Part shown: one piece after another, positions 1 to 10,300 of the stretch
Numbering within the stretch: position 1 is the stretch's first letter
How the letters are laid out: every line of letters begins with the position of its first letter
From: Treponema sp.
Lineage (GTDB): Bacteria > Spirochaetota > Spirochaetia > Treponematales > Treponemataceae
Reading direction: 5' to 3'
Length of the DNA: 64,000 nt
Assembly (NCBI GenBank): GCA_017525605.1
Contig: JAFXSM010000042.1
Location: 186,001 to 250,000, forward strand
Notes under the pieces: generated by a model
Seen by the model: only the letters and a program-made list of their open reading frames with translations
Databases searched by the model: none
Told to the model about the DNA's origin: nothing
Translations under genes and position numbers: made by a program

Positions 1-1842
1 CCGTTTTTCGAGGTGAACAAGGCTCTCGTCTCAAGAAGCCGCGTGTTCTGCCTTGAGCCGCTCACGGACTCGGATTTGATGAAGGCGGCAAAAAACGCGC
101 TTGGCGATGTCGAACGCGGATACGGCAAATGGAAAGTCACATTCGAGGACGGTGCGCTTGAGCATCTTGTGGAAACGGCGAACGGAGACGCACGAAGCCT
201 TCTGAACGCGCTGGAGCTTGCTGTGGAAACTACGCCTGAAAAATGGGCACCGCCAGAGAATTCAGAAATCTACGTCTCAAAAGAAGCGTGCGAGGAATCG
301 ATTCAGAAAAAAGTCGTCCTGTACGACAAAGACGGAGACTACCACTACGACATAATCTCAGCGTTCATAAAATCATTGCGCGGCCGCGACCCCGATGCGG
401 CGATGTACTGGCTCGCGCGAATGGTGCGTGCTGGCGAATACCCCGAATTCATCTTCCGACGAATGCTCATTTCCGCGTGCGAGGACACGGGACTTGCAGA
501 CCCGCACGCGATTTCCGTCGTGGAAAGCTGCGCGTCCGCATTCGAGCGAGTTGGACTCCCGGAAGGGCGGTATTTTCTTGCGCACGCAGCCCTTTATCTT
601 GCCACCGCCCCGAAATCGAATTCGAGCATGGCATTTTTTGATGCGCTTAGCTCGGTCGAAAAGGAAGACGCGGATGTTCCGAACCACTTGAAAGACGGAA
701 GCAGGGACGCGGAAGGATTCGGGCACGGAGACGGGTACATGTATCCGCACGCGTACAGGGACCACTGGGTCGCGCAGCAGTACCTCCCCGACGCGCTCGT
801 GGGAAGGGTCTTTTACACGCCGACGGAGCAAGGGTACGAGGCGAAAATCAAGGACGAGGTTCTTGAAAGGCGCGAGATTCAGATTTCCGCGATTCTCGAA
901 AACATCAACCAGCCGCCGCTCGAATCGAAAGCGAACCTCTGGAACGAAACGCAGATTGCCCACACAGGACGCGCGACTTTTTCGCCGAAGGACGCGCAGA
1001 AAGAAAATTCGCTCGACGCTGCCGAAAAATCTTGGCGGAGCAGACTGGACACAAACAGGGCGGAAGTCCTCACGAAAATCCGAAGCGCGATGATGGAAAT
1101 CGCAAAGCTTGAACGCCACACGCGCTCTCTGATTCTCGATGCGGACGACGGGCTTTTAATATGGCAGGTGCTCAGGAAAACACCGGAAGGCGTGACTTAC
1201 GGGCTTTGCAGGAGCGAGCAGGGAAAAAACATTCTCGAACAGTACGGAAGGACGCTGGACGAACTCGACAAGCCGATTCTCTTTGTGGGAAACATCGAGA
1301 CAATCGAAACAATCGGAAACTTCAAGGAAGAATGCGAAGTCGATGTCGTTTTCATGCGCGACCCGATACGAAGCAGAAGCGACATTGAAAAAATCAGCGA
1401 AAAATTCAAATCCGTGCTTTCAGAAAACGCAAGAATCGTCATCTCTCAGCGGATTCCGAAGAACGGACAAAGAATCAGCTCGTTCGTGGAGAAAATCGCA
1501 GATTCTTCGGTCGTGAAAAAAATGAAGGAAGCGGAATCGAGAATCTATTCGCCTGAAAAAGAGCTCTTTTCGTGGGACGGAAATCTGATTGCGGAAATGC
1601 TCGAAGAAAAAGGCTTCTCCGTGACGCACAAAGCGGAAATCGTCGAGGAGAAAAGGCGAGTCTCGAAAGAGGAAATCGAAAAGTGGTTCGACGGAGAGAA
1701 TCAGTCTTACGGAAAAGAAATCAGAATCTCTCTTTCGGAAAAAGCAGACGAAGTGAAGGACGCACTCGTTCAGATTTCCTCACGGCAGCTTTTCACATGG
1801 AAAAACGAAATCGAATTCTTCGTCCTCGAAAAACGCAGATGA
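1..1842 (+). CDS. rarA: RarA/MgsA-type AAA ATPase, 5'-truncated, with C-terminal extension
   Basis: Replication-associated recombination ATPase that acts at stalled forks. The reading frame is open to the left edge and its first residues, PFFEVNKALVSRSRVF, are the family's sensor region, so the P-loop half lies outside the window. The next ~300 residues are the AAA lid and MgsA C-terminal domain, ending in the typical YPHAYRDHW...QQYLPD...GRVFY...QGYE stretch. The protein should stop about there; instead ~300 residues follow. That extension has a Rossmann-like start (SLILDADDGLLIWQVL, near residue 373 of the visible part) and a later VDVVFMRDP strand, resembling a SAM-dependent methyltransferase fold. 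The GTG at 13 is internal, not a start. The family call is secure; the methyltransferase-like reading is an inference. Confidence 0.88.
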   Translation, partial: PFFEVNKALVSRSRVFCLEPLTDSDLMKAAKNALGDVERGYGKWKVTFEDGALEHLVETANGDARSLLNALELAVETTPEKWAPPENSEIYVSKEACEESIQKKVVLYDKDGDYHYDIISAFIKSLRGRDPDAAMYWLARMVRAGEYPEFIFRRMLISACEDTGLADPHAISVVESCASAFERVGLPEGRYFLAHAALYLATAPKSNSSMAFFDALSSVEKEDADVPNHLKDGSRDAEGFGHGDGYMYPHAYRDHWVAQQYLPDALVGRVFYTPTEQGYEAKIKDEVLERREIQISAILENINQPPLESKANLWNETQIAHTGRATFSPKDAQKENSLDAAEKSWRSRLDTNRAEVLTKIRSAMMEIAKLERHTRSLILDADDGLLIWQVLRKTPEGVTYGLCRSEQGKNILEQYGRTLDELDKPILFVGNIETIETIGNFKEECEVDVVFMRDPIRSRSDIEKISEKFKSVLSENARIVISQRIPKNGQRISSFVEKIADSSVVKKMKEAESRIYSPEKELFSWDGNLIAEMLEEKGFSVTHKAEIVEEKRRVSKEEIEKWFDGENQSYGKEIRISLSEKADEVKDALVQISSRQLFTWKNEIEFFVLEKRR

Positions 1843-1970
1843 TGTTGCCATGCAGAACGTGTTTCGGCATCTCTATGGCGGTTAGGTCATGCGAATGATT
1901 CAAGAATATGATAAGATTCATGCGAATCGGGCGTTGAAACAAATCAGAACGCCGTTATAGGAGTTATAAA

Positions 1971-2603
1971 ATGAATTTTATTTTCTTAGGACCACCAGGA
2001 GCCGGAAAAGGAACTTTGGCAAAGGAAGTTGCAGCTGCTTACGGAATCCCTCACATTTCCACAGGAGACATCTTCCGCGAGAACATCAAGAACCAGACTG
2101 AGCTCGGAAAGAAGGCAAAGGCAATCATCGACGCTGGCGGACTCGTCTCTGACGAAATCACAATCGGTCTCGTAAAAGACAGACTTTCTAAGGACGACGT
2201 AAAATCGGGCTACATTCTTGACGGATTCCCTCGCACGATTCCGCAGGCTGAGGCACTTGAGACATTCGCAAAAATCGACGCTGCAGTGAACTTCGACATC
2301 GAGGACAATGCGGTCGTTGACAGACTTGGCGGAAGAATCTGCTGCAAGGAATGCGGCCAGATGTACCATGTGAAGAACAATCCACCGAAAGTCGAGGGAA
2401 AATGCGACAAATGCTCGGGCGAGCTTTACACACGCGACGACGACAAGCCGGAATCAATCAAGCACAGACTCGAAGTTTACAGGCAGTCTACGGCTCCGCT
2501 CATCGATTTCTACAAGAACAAGGGAAATCTCGTTGACGTTGACGCAAAGCCGGCACCGGAAAAAGTCCTTGAAGAATTCAAGACAAAATTCCCGAAGAAC
2601 TAA
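1971..2603 (+). CDS. adk: Adenylate kinase, zinc-lid type
   Basis: Interconverts ATP + AMP and 2 ADP in the cytoplasm. 210 residues, normal for the long-lid bacterial form. P-loop GPPGAGKG at 7-14, NMP-binding segment after STGD at 30-33, and the DGFPRT motif at 84-89. The lid carries four cysteines, C125/C128 and C145/C148, the zinc-binding pattern of Gram-positive-type enzymes. AGGAG lies 8 nt before the ATG. A hairpin follows the stop codon. Confidence 0.97.
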   Translation: MNFIFLGPPGAGKGTLAKEVAAAYGIPHISTGDIFRENIKNQTELGKKAKAIIDAGGLVSDEITIGLVKDRLSKDDVKSGYILDGFPRTIPQAEALETFAKIDAAVNFDIEDNAVVDRLGGRICCKECGQMYHVKNNPPKVEGKCDKCSGELYTRDDDKPESIKHRLEVYRQSTAPLIDFYKNKGNLVDVDAKPAPEKVLEEFKTKFPKN

Positions 2604-2623
2604 AAGCCGATAAAAACAACGAA

Positions 2624-2655
2624 ACGGCTTGCCTGTTTTTTTGCGGGCAGGCCGT
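2624..2655 (+). terminator. Hairpin after adk, possible weak terminator
   Basis: A 12-bp stem with two G-U pairs (ACGGCTTGCCTG with CGGGCAGGCCGT) around a loop that holds seven T. No T-run follows the stem, so termination efficiency is uncertain; it may be an attenuator ahead of the next gene. Confidence 0.45.
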
Positions 2656-2670
2656 TAAGGATTTTAGAAA

Positions 2671-3981
2671 GTGAAGAAAATTCTTACTGCAACCGCAAAC
2701 AAAGATGTCGCGGAAACTATAAAAAACGCCTGCAAAACATATTCGTCATATTTTGAATGCGACATCTATTCCGACACCGAGCAAGTAATCAACTACATCG
2801 ATTTTGAAATGCCGGAGATAAAGGTCATCGATTTTTCCTCCCCGGAGATTGACGGATACAGAATCATAGCGGCGATAAACGCTGACCCGTGGCTCCACTA
2901 CGGCGGAATAATCGCAGTGTGCAAGGACGGCGCACAAGTCCAGGCGATTGAGGAAAGAAAAGACTCGAACATACTGATTGTCTGCACGGTGAAGAATTTC
3001 ATGCACCAGTTTTCGCGGATACTGCGCATCTTGTGGCAGAACCAGCATTTCCTTTTCAGCCGCGGAATGCAGGACATCGTAGGCGGACAGGAATCAGGAA
3101 GTTTCGTGAGCGACAACGACATGATGGACATCCGCTTCTACTCGAACTTCCTCGTAAGCTACCTTTACAACACGAACAGAATCGGCGAGGAAGAGCGGTT
3201 CAACTTGCAGATGAGCCTTATGGAGCTTCTGACGAACGCGCTTGAGCACGGAAACCTTGAGATTTCGTATGCCGAAAAAACAGAATGGATGATGAGCGGC
3301 GGCGACATGATGGAGCTTATGCAGAAAAGGGCGAGCATGAGCGAATTCATGGACAGGAAAATCTACATCGAATACCAAATCGGAAAGACGATGAGCAAAT
3401 TCACAATCCGTGACTGCGGAGAAGGATTCGACTGGCGGAAAGCGATGGAAGCCAAGGCGGACGACGAAGAGCTGCACGGGCGCGGAATCGGGCTTTCGAA
3501 AAGCCTCGTGCTGAATCTTAGCTACAACGAAAAGGGAAACGAAGTCTCGTTCGAAATAAAGAACATCGTGAACAAAACGAACAGCGTACCGGGAATCATG
3601 AAGCCGTTCGAGACTGTGAAATACACGGACAAGCAGGTCGTCTGCCTTGAGCATGAGGAATCGAACGATTTGTTCTTCATCGTTTCGGGGCGTTTTGCGG
3701 TGTATTCAGGGCGCAAACTCGTGTCGATTCTCACGCCGAACGACATGTTCATCGGCGAAATGGCGTTTCTGCTGAACGACAGGAGGTCCGCAACCGTCCT
3801 TGCCGTCGGCGACTGCACATTAATCAGGATTCCGAAAGGCGCGTTCCTTTCGCTCATCCGAAGGAATCCGCATTACGGCATCTTCCTTTCGAAAATGCTG
3901 GCGCAGAGACTGCAGGTTCAGACGCAGAAGACGATTCAGCTTTCGAGAAAGCTCAACGCAGGTCAGCTCTCTTCTTCGTAA
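2671..3981 (+). CDS. Receiver-like / anti-sigma-type ATPase / cyclic-nucleotide-binding protein
   Basis: Cytoplasmic regulator with three modules. Residues 1-120 look like a CheY-type receiver or pseudo-receiver fold. Residues ~165-300 are a GHKL ATPase with N box ELLTNALEHGN (184-194), G1 RDCGEGFDW (~247) and G2 HGRGIGLS (~269), closest in style to RsbW-like anti-sigma kinases; there is no phospho-acceptor His domain. Residues ~320-415 form a cyclic-nucleotide-binding domain with a phosphate-binding-cassette-like GEMAFLLNDRRSATV (361-376). The start is GTG with TAAGGA upstream. It probably links a small-molecule signal to a partner-switch kinase; partner and ligand cannot be read from sequence. 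Confidence 0.82.
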   Translation: MKKILTATANKDVAETIKNACKTYSSYFECDIYSDTEQVINYIDFEMPEIKVIDFSSPEIDGYRIIAAINADPWLHYGGIIAVCKDGAQVQAIEERKDSNILIVCTVKNFMHQFSRILRILWQNQHFLFSRGMQDIVGGQESGSFVSDNDMMDIRFYSNFLVSYLYNTNRIGEEERFNLQMSLMELLTNALEHGNLEISYAEKTEWMMSGGDMMELMQKRASMSEFMDRKIYIEYQIGKTMSKFTIRDCGEGFDWRKAMEAKADDEELHGRGIGLSKSLVLNLSYNEKGNEVSFEIKNIVNKTNSVPGIMKPFETVKYTDKQVVCLEHEESNDLFFIVSGRFAVYSGRKLVSILTPNDMFIGEMAFLLNDRRSATVLAVGDCTLIRIPKGAFLSLIRRNPHYGIFLSKMLAQRLQVQTQKTIQLSRKLNAGQLSSS

Positions 3982-4032
3982 GCCTCCGTGAATTTTTTGT
4001 GAATCGTTTGTGAATTTTGGGGAAGGAAAAAT

Positions 4033-5610
4033 ATGTCGCTTAACCACAAAGAAATTGATTTGATTCTCTCGGAACTTAAGCTTGAAGGAACTTTCGTTCA
4101 GGACATCGTTCAGCCGAATTTCGACTCGATTGCGCTTTACACGTTCAAACCGGGTTTTCCGAAGACCGTGTTCGTCTGCCTTGCGGGCGGCGCGTGCAGA
4201 ATCAACGAGACGCGGAAAAAGATAACGAAGAACGAAAAGCCTCTCCGGTTCAACGAGCTTTTAAAGTCGAAGATAAAAGGAGCTAGGATAATCTCGTGCG
4301 TGCAAATCGGAAGCGAGAGAATCGTGAAGATTACGCTCGAAAGAATCGGCGCGATAATCGTCATGCCGAAAGCTCAGGGAAAACTCCAGAAAATTCAGGA
4401 CGCAAAGGCGAGAATCAATTCCGCGTCCGACACGACAAACGATGACAACGGCGACAGCATCGAGCGTTACACTTTGTACATCCGGCTCTGGTCGAACGCG
4501 GCGAACATTTTTCTTTGTGACGAAAACGACACGATAATCGACTCGTTTTTCAGGCGGCCGGCAAAAGGCGAGATGAGCGGGGAAAAATTCATCCTGCCGG
4601 AAGCGAAAAGCAGCAGCGGAAAGACTTTCGAAATCCGAGACTTTGCCGAAACGGAAGAGAAACTTTTAAAAGAGCAGGCGGAAAAAGGATATTCAAGGGA
4701 AATCACTTTCAACGAGAAAGTCGAGACGTATTATTCGGAATCGGCGAACAGGACTTCGCTTGAGTCGCTACTTGAGACTGCGGAAAAGTGGTACAACACG
4801 CACAAAAGCCGCCAGACTGCCGCACTCGAAAAACTCTGCGAGAAAAAAGAAGAATTCCTGAACGCGTCGAATCTCAAACATTCAGGAGATTTGATTCTTG
4901 CATTTTCGTACATGATTGATTCTTCCAGCGGCGCGAATTTCATCGAGGTCGAGGATTGGGAGAACGGCAACGAAAAAATGAAAATCCGAATCGACCCGAA
5001 AAAAACGGCTCAGGAAAACGCGTCCGATTATTACGAGAAGTACAAAAAATCAACTAGCGGACTTGAAAAACTCGAATACGACATCAGCATCGCGAAAAAG
5101 TCGATTGAAGATTTGGACAGGCAGTATGAGCAGATGCTTTCCGAGAAGAATCCGATAAAGCTCGAACAGATTCTCCGAAAAAAGCAGACTCCGAAGCAGC
5201 AGGAGAAAAAAACGCATCCCGGGCTCGACTACGAGATTGACGGCTGGCAGATTATTGTCGGTCGCGACGCGGATGAGAACGACGAGCTTCTGCGCCACAA
5301 CGTGAAAGGCTCGGATATGTGGCTGCACGTCCGCGATTACTCCGGCGGATACGTCTTCATCAAAAACAGACCGGGCAAAACAGTTCCGCTTGAAATTTTA
5401 CTTTATGCTGGCAATCTTGCTGTATACTATTCAAAAGCAAGGAAGAACGGAAGCGCGGATTTGTACTACACCCAAGTCAAGCATCTCCGCCGCGCCAAGA
5501 ACGGCCCGAAAGGATTGGTCCTTCCGACAAACGAAAAGAACCTTTTCATCAAGCTCGACGAATCCAAACTGCGGAAACTCGACGAGATTCAAAAAGGCAT
5601 AGAAATTTGA
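4033..5610 (+). CDS. NFACT family protein (RqcH/FbpA-like)
   Basis: The family binds stalled 50S subunits with peptidyl-tRNA and adds C-terminal alanine tails (RqcH), or acts as a fibronectin-binding surface protein (FbpA). At 525 residues it is a little shorter than B. subtilis RqcH. NFACT-N occupies ~1-200, a coiled-coil middle ~230-380, and the NFACT-R domain ~395-510 with [16 protein letters not shown] and the KHLRRAKN patch. At the place of RqcH's essential Asp-Arg pair this protein appears to have Glu95-Arg96 ([10 protein letters not shown]). GGGGAAGGA before the ATG is the ribosome-binding site. Ribosome quality control is the likelier role. Confidence 0.88.
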   Translation: MSLNHKEIDLILSELKLEGTFVQDIVQPNFDSIALYTFKPGFPKTVFVCLAGGACRINETRKKITKNEKPLRFNELLKSKIKGARIISCVQIGSERIVKITLERIGAIIVMPKAQGKLQKIQDAKARINSASDTTNDDNGDSIERYTLYIRLWSNAANIFLCDENDTIIDSFFRRPAKGEMSGEKFILPEAKSSSGKTFEIRDFAETEEKLLKEQAEKGYSREITFNEKVETYYSESANRTSLESLLETAEKWYNTHKSRQTAALEKLCEKKEEFLNASNLKHSGDLILAFSYMIDSSSGANFIEVEDWENGNEKMKIRIDPKKTAQENASDYYEKYKKSTSGLEKLEYDISIAKKSIEDLDRQYEQMLSEKNPIKLEQILRKKQTPKQQEKKTHPGLDYEIDGWQIIVGRDADENDELLRHNVKGSDMWLHVRDYSGGYVFIKNRPGKTVPLEILLYAGNLAVYYSKARKNGSADLYYTQVKHLRRAKNGPKGLVLPTNEKNLFIKLDESKLRKLDEIQKGIEI

Positions 5611-5653
5611 AGTAAAATTTGCCATTTGTTTTTTCTTCATGGAGGAAGGGGAA

Positions 5654-7318
5654 ATGAGAAAACACGGATTGTTTTTGATTTTTTTTATTCTCGGGAGCAT
5701 TGTTTTTCCGCAGAATTTCGATGTTTATCTTGCGCATCTCGATTTTTACACGAAGGCGGACGTTGTGCGCTCAAGGGACTCGACGCAGATTTGGGACTGG
5801 CTGAAAAGCCATGCTTCTGCGCGTGAGGATTGCTTTGCGTATGTTGCATGGTGCGATTCCGACGGCAACTTTTTTTCGGATGTCAGCACGAGCAAGAACG
5901 TTTCCGACCAGGATTTCTGGAAGGCGATTTTCCTTGAGAACAAAGACAATTTCGTGAGCGAAAGCACTTATTCCGACGACGCGATGGAGAACGTCATCTA
6001 CGTCTGCCAAAGCGCGAAAGCATTCGGAAGCACTGTCGGATTTTTCTGCGGCGTGGTGCGTAATTCGACGGTGAAAAAATACATTCAATCGAGTTCGGAT
6101 GCACAAAATTCAAACATTTCTTCAACTTCGGACACACAAAATTCAAATGCGCAATCGGAATCCGCAACATCTGCAACGACAGACGAAAACGGCGGAAGCG
6201 AATTTGATTCCCCACTACTCTATTTTCTGCACAAAAAAGTTTCGCTTTTCGGAAAAGAAACCGAGCTTTTTTTCATCCTGGACTTTGTAAAATCGGTTCT
6301 TTTTATTCTGGTAGTGATTCTTCTCATTATTGCGAATTCAAAACTTCGCAAACGGAACTGCGAGCTTGAGGAAAAACTCGGAAGAATCCGAAAAATCAGC
6401 GAAAACGAAAACAAACTCAGCAAGACTGAATTCAGCGAAAACGAAATCGAAAATCAATTCCGCGAAAGTAAAATTCACAAAGCTGAAGCAGAAACGGTCA
6501 TTGAGCGAAGTCGAAATGACCAATCCTTGAATGAACGGGCTTCGACTACGCTCAGCAACCGTATCAGCATACCTTTCGCCCCCCAAGCAAAAATCGAAAA
6601 CGAAAGCGATTCCGTCATAAAATCTCTCGAAAATCAGATTGCGGAGAAAAAAGAGCTTGAGGCAAAAGTGAAAAATCTCGAATCCGAATGCGAAAAACTC
6701 CGAAGCGAAAACGAAAAACGCGCGGCACAGGGTGAAAATCTCGCCGCGGAGAACGAAAAACTTCGCGCCACGAACAGCGAGCTGCTTGCGAAAATAGAAA
6801 TTGCGGAAGGCGAAAAAGAAAATGCGGCAGTGCAGATCGCTTGTGCCAACGAGAAATACGAAGTGGCGGCGGAGCAGATAAAGCAGCAGGTCGAGATGAT
6901 TGGAAGAACTGAAAAGTCGTTCGAGGTGCTCACGGAAAAAGCGCAGGCGGGCGTTGAGAAGCAAGTTGCGGTGAACGAGCAGATTTACGAGATTGAGCGG
7001 GAGTCGATTGCGCTAGAGGAAGCGAATTCGGTGATTTCGGGAATCGCGGAGATGACGAACCTTTTGGCGATGAATGCGGAAATCGAGGCGGCACACGCTG
7101 GCGAGGCGGGAAAGGGATTCTCCGTCGTCGCGAACGAAATCAGGCGGCTGGCAGAAGACTCCGGCGAACAATCAAGACGCATCGGCATTCAGCTGTCAAA
7201 AATCACATCGACAATCGAGGAAATCGTCGCTTCGTCAAAACTCGCGAGCGACGCGCTGGAGGACGTCTTCAAAGAAATCGACTGCACCAACAAAATAGTG
7301 AAAGAACGTGTTTTTTAG
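5654..7318 (+). CDS. Cache-domain / MCP-like signalling protein, short signalling hairpin
   Basis: Start placed at 5654 because GGAGGAAGG sits just upstream; an in-frame ATG 15 nt earlier lies before that site. Signal peptide 1-20, an extracytoplasmic Cache-like domain (~25-150, with [11 protein letters not shown] and [10 protein letters not shown]), a membrane segment at ~205-230, a long coiled coil, then the chemoreceptor tip ([17 protein letters not shown] and [21 protein letters not shown], ~461-500). Only ~55 residues follow the tip, so the return helix is far shorter than in normal receptors. Residues ~281-304 are encoded by a palindromic repeat. Likely a chemotaxis or signalling receptor. 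Confidence 0.8.
   Translation: MRKHGLFLIFFILGSIVFPQNFDVYLAHLDFYTKADVVRSRDSTQIWDWLKSHASAREDCFAYVAWCDSDGNFFSDVSTSKNVSDQDFWKAIFLENKDNFVSESTYSDDAMENVIYVCQSAKAFGSTVGFFCGVVRNSTVKKYIQSSSDAQNSNISSTSDTQNSNAQSESATSATTDENGGSEFDSPLLYFLHKKVSLFGKETELFFILDFVKSVLFILVVILLIIANSKLRKRNCELEEKLGRIRKISENENKLSKTEFSENEIENQFRESKIHKAEAETVIERSRNDQSLNERASTTLSNRISIPFAPQAKIENESDSVIKSLENQIAEKKELEAKVKNLESECEKLRSENEKRAAQGENLAAENEKLRATNSELLAKIEIAEGEKENAAVQIACANEKYEVAAEQIKQQVEMIGRTEKSFEVLTEKAQAGVEKQVAVNEQIYEIERESIALEEANSVISGIAEMTNLLAMNAEIEAAHAGEAGKGFSVVANEIRRLAEDSGEQSRRIGIQLSKITSTIEEIVASSKLASDALEDVFKEIDCTNKIVKERVF
6496..6553 (+). repeat. Palindromic repeat inserted in frame in the MCP-like gene
   Basis: GGTCATT (6496-6502) pairs with AATGACC (6515-6521) around GAGCGAAGTCGA, and that loop is nearly the reverse complement of TCGACTACGCTC (6542-6553), so nested hairpins can form. 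The reading frame stays open through it. The layout resembles palindromic elements that insert inside genes, such as those of Rickettsia. Confidence 0.65.
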
Positions 7319-7357
7319 AACGAACGCCTTGCGAATCTGTAAAAGAACTTTCTCATT

Positions 7358-7366
7358 TGCTAAAAT
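7358..7366 (+). promoter_or_regulatory. Extended -10 of purL (leaderless arrangement)
   Basis: TGC-TAAAAT ends 6 nt before the purL ATG. Transcription starting ~7 nt downstream would begin at the start codon. The GGGAG in between is only 1 nt from the ATG, too close to serve as a ribosome-binding site. Confidence 0.6.
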
Positions 7367-7372
7367 GGGAGC

Positions 7373-10300
7373 ATGTATCGAATTTATGTTGAAAGAAAGC
7401 CTGGCTTTGATGCCGAGGCGACTCGTATTTACTCGGAAATCTCAGGATTTCTCGGAATTAGTGGCGTAACAAAAGTTCGTTATTTGAACCGTTACGATAT
7501 TGAAAACACTTCGGACGACGTTTCGGCGATGGCTGCAAAGAGAATTTTCTCCGAGCCGCAGAGCGACGTCGTCACTGAAAAACTCGACATTCCTTCGGGC
7601 GATTCAGTGATTGTCTGGGAATATCTTCCGGGACAGTACGACCAGAGAGCCGACTCGGCTGAGCAGTGCCTGACACTTCTCCGCGAGGCACTGAAAAATT
7701 CAGTGAAGGTCGGAACGAAGCCACCGCGCGTAAGATGTGCGAAAATCGTCATCCTTTCTGGTTCGGTTGCGGCAAGCGACGTTGAGAAAATCCAGAAGTA
7801 CCTGATTAACCCTGTCGATTCAAGGCTGACCGACGAAAAAATCCCTGAGACACTGGAAATGAAAAGCGACGTTCCTGCTGACATTCCGTATGTCGAAGGC
7901 TTCATAAAATTCAACAAAAAAGAGCTTGAGGAATACAGGACGAAGATGGGGCTTGCCATGGACTTGGCGGACATCGAGTATCTGCAAAAATATTTCAAAT
8001 CTGAGAACCGCGACCCGAGCGAAACAGAAGTCCGCGTTCTCGACACTTACTGGTCTGACCATTGCCGTCACACAACTTTCAACACAGTCCTGAAAGACAT
8101 CAAAATCGAAAAAGGCCCTTACAAAAAACTCTTCGAGCAGTCGCTCAAAAATTACGAGGAGATGCACAAGGATGTTTACCAGAAGCGCAAGGACAAGCCG
8201 CTCACTCTCATGGACATGGCGACAATCGGCGGAAAATATCTCAAAAAGCACGGCCTTCTTGAGGACATGGAAGTTTCTGCCGAGAACAACGCCTGCTCTG
8301 TCTACATCGACGTTCACTATACGACAGGCGAGCCGACGGAAAGATGGCTTTTGATGTTCAAGAATGAAACTCACAACCACCCGACAGAAATCGAGCCGTT
8401 CGGAGGCGCGGCTACTTGTATCGGCGGCGCAATCCGCGACCCGCTTTCAGGAAGAAGCTGGGTCTATCAGTCGATGAGAATCACTGGTGCAGGCGACCCG
8501 ACTGTTCCGCTTTCGGAAACGCTTCACGGAAAACTTCCGCAGATGAAAATCGTCCGCGAGTCCGCACAGGGATTCAGCTCGTACGGAAACCAGATTGGAC
8601 TTACGACAGGTCAGGTCGTTGAAGTGTACGACCCGGGCTATGTCGCAAAGCGCATGGAACTTGGCGCGGTAATCGCAGCGGCTCCGGTCGATACAGTCAT
8701 GCGCGAGGAACCGGAGAACGGCGACATCATCGTTCTTGTCGGCGGCGGAACTGGACGCGACGGAATCGGAGGAGCGACAGGCTCTTCGAAAGTCCACACG
8801 GAAAAATCAGTCACCACGGCTGCAGCCGAAGTCCAGAAGGGAAACGCCGTTGAGGAAAGAAAAATCCAGCGTCTTTTCAGGAACCCTGCGGTCTCCAAAA
8901 TCATCAGAAGGTGCAACGACTTCGGAGCGGGCGGTGTTTCCGTTGCCGTCGGAGAACTCGCTCCTGGTCTCGACATCAATTTGGACAACGTTCCGAAAAA
9001 GTACGACGGACTGAACGGAACGGAACTTGCAATTTCTGAGTCACAGGAAAGAATGGCAGTCGTCGTTCGTAAGGGCGACGTTGACAAATTCATTGCTGCG
9101 GCGAACGCGGAGAACTTGAACGCTGTTGTCGTTGCGACTGTCACAAACACAAACCGCCTCGTCATGAAGTGGCGCGGAAAGACAATCGTCGATTTGGACA
9201 GGACATTCCTTGACTCGGCAGGCGCGGAGCACACGGCAAAAGCCGTAATCGAGTCTCCGAAAGAGCAGAGAGAGTCTCCGCTCGTGAAACCGCTCGATTC
9301 AGTCGCGAAAGTTCTCGGAAAATGCGCTTCCGCAACAGGTGAATCAGCTTCGGAACGCCCGACGGCAGAGCAGATAAAAGACGCATTCATCGCGAACATC
9401 GGCGACTTGGCATGCTGCTCCCAGAGAGGATTGGGAGAAAGATTCGACGGCTCAATCGGAGCTTCGACAGTGCTTTTCCCTTACGGCGGAAAATATCAGG
9501 GAACACCGGAAGCCGGAATGGTCGCAAAGATTCCTGTTCTTTCACCACGCGAAACTTCAACTGTCAGCCTGATGTCTTACGGATTCGATCCGAGAGTCGC
9601 GAACTGGTCTGCATGGCACGGCGCGCAGACTGCAATCATGTCGTCGCTCGCGAAAATCACCTGCATCGGCGGAAAAGCAACGACTTCGCGCATGAGCTAT
9701 CAGGAATTCTTCGGACGCGCAGTCAGCGAAAAGACTTGGGGATATCCGACAGCGGCATTGCTCGGCTCTGTCGATGCACAGCGCGAGATGGGCTGCGCTT
9801 CAATCGGCGGAAAGGATTCGATGTCGGGAACATTCGAGAATTTGAACGTTCCGCACACTCTCGTATCGTTCGCAGTCGCGCATGACGAAGTTCAGAATGT
9901 CTGCTCAGGCTCTTTCAAAAAAGGCGGAGACCACATCTTCCTCGTGAAAGTTCCTTACAACGAAGATTTGTCGCCGAACTGGGACGTTTTCAAGCAGAAC
10001 ACGGACGAGCTTTACGAACTGAACAAGGCAGGAAAAATCAAGGCGATGTACCCTGTGGGCGCGGGCGGAATTGCGGAGGCTGTCACGAAGATGGCATTCG
10101 GAAACAGAGTCGGCTGCCAGCTCACCGCAATTCCTTCTAGCTGCACGGCGCAGGGCTTCCATCAGAACGTCGTGGACTGCATCGCTGATTTGTTCACCCC
10201 GCTCTACGGCGCAATCATCGTTGAAACTGAAGATGACAAATTCGACATCAACGACAAATTCGTCAACACGACCGTCGTGAAAATCGGAAACACACAGAAA

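Noticed and set aside
2671..3981. Histidine kinase call
   Set aside because: The GHKL ATPase has no dimerisation/phospho-His domain; RsbW-like anti-sigma kinases fit better.
5639..5653. ATG at 5639 as start of the MCP-like gene
   Set aside because: GGAGGAAGG lies after this ATG and before the one at 5654, which also gives a cleaner signal peptide.
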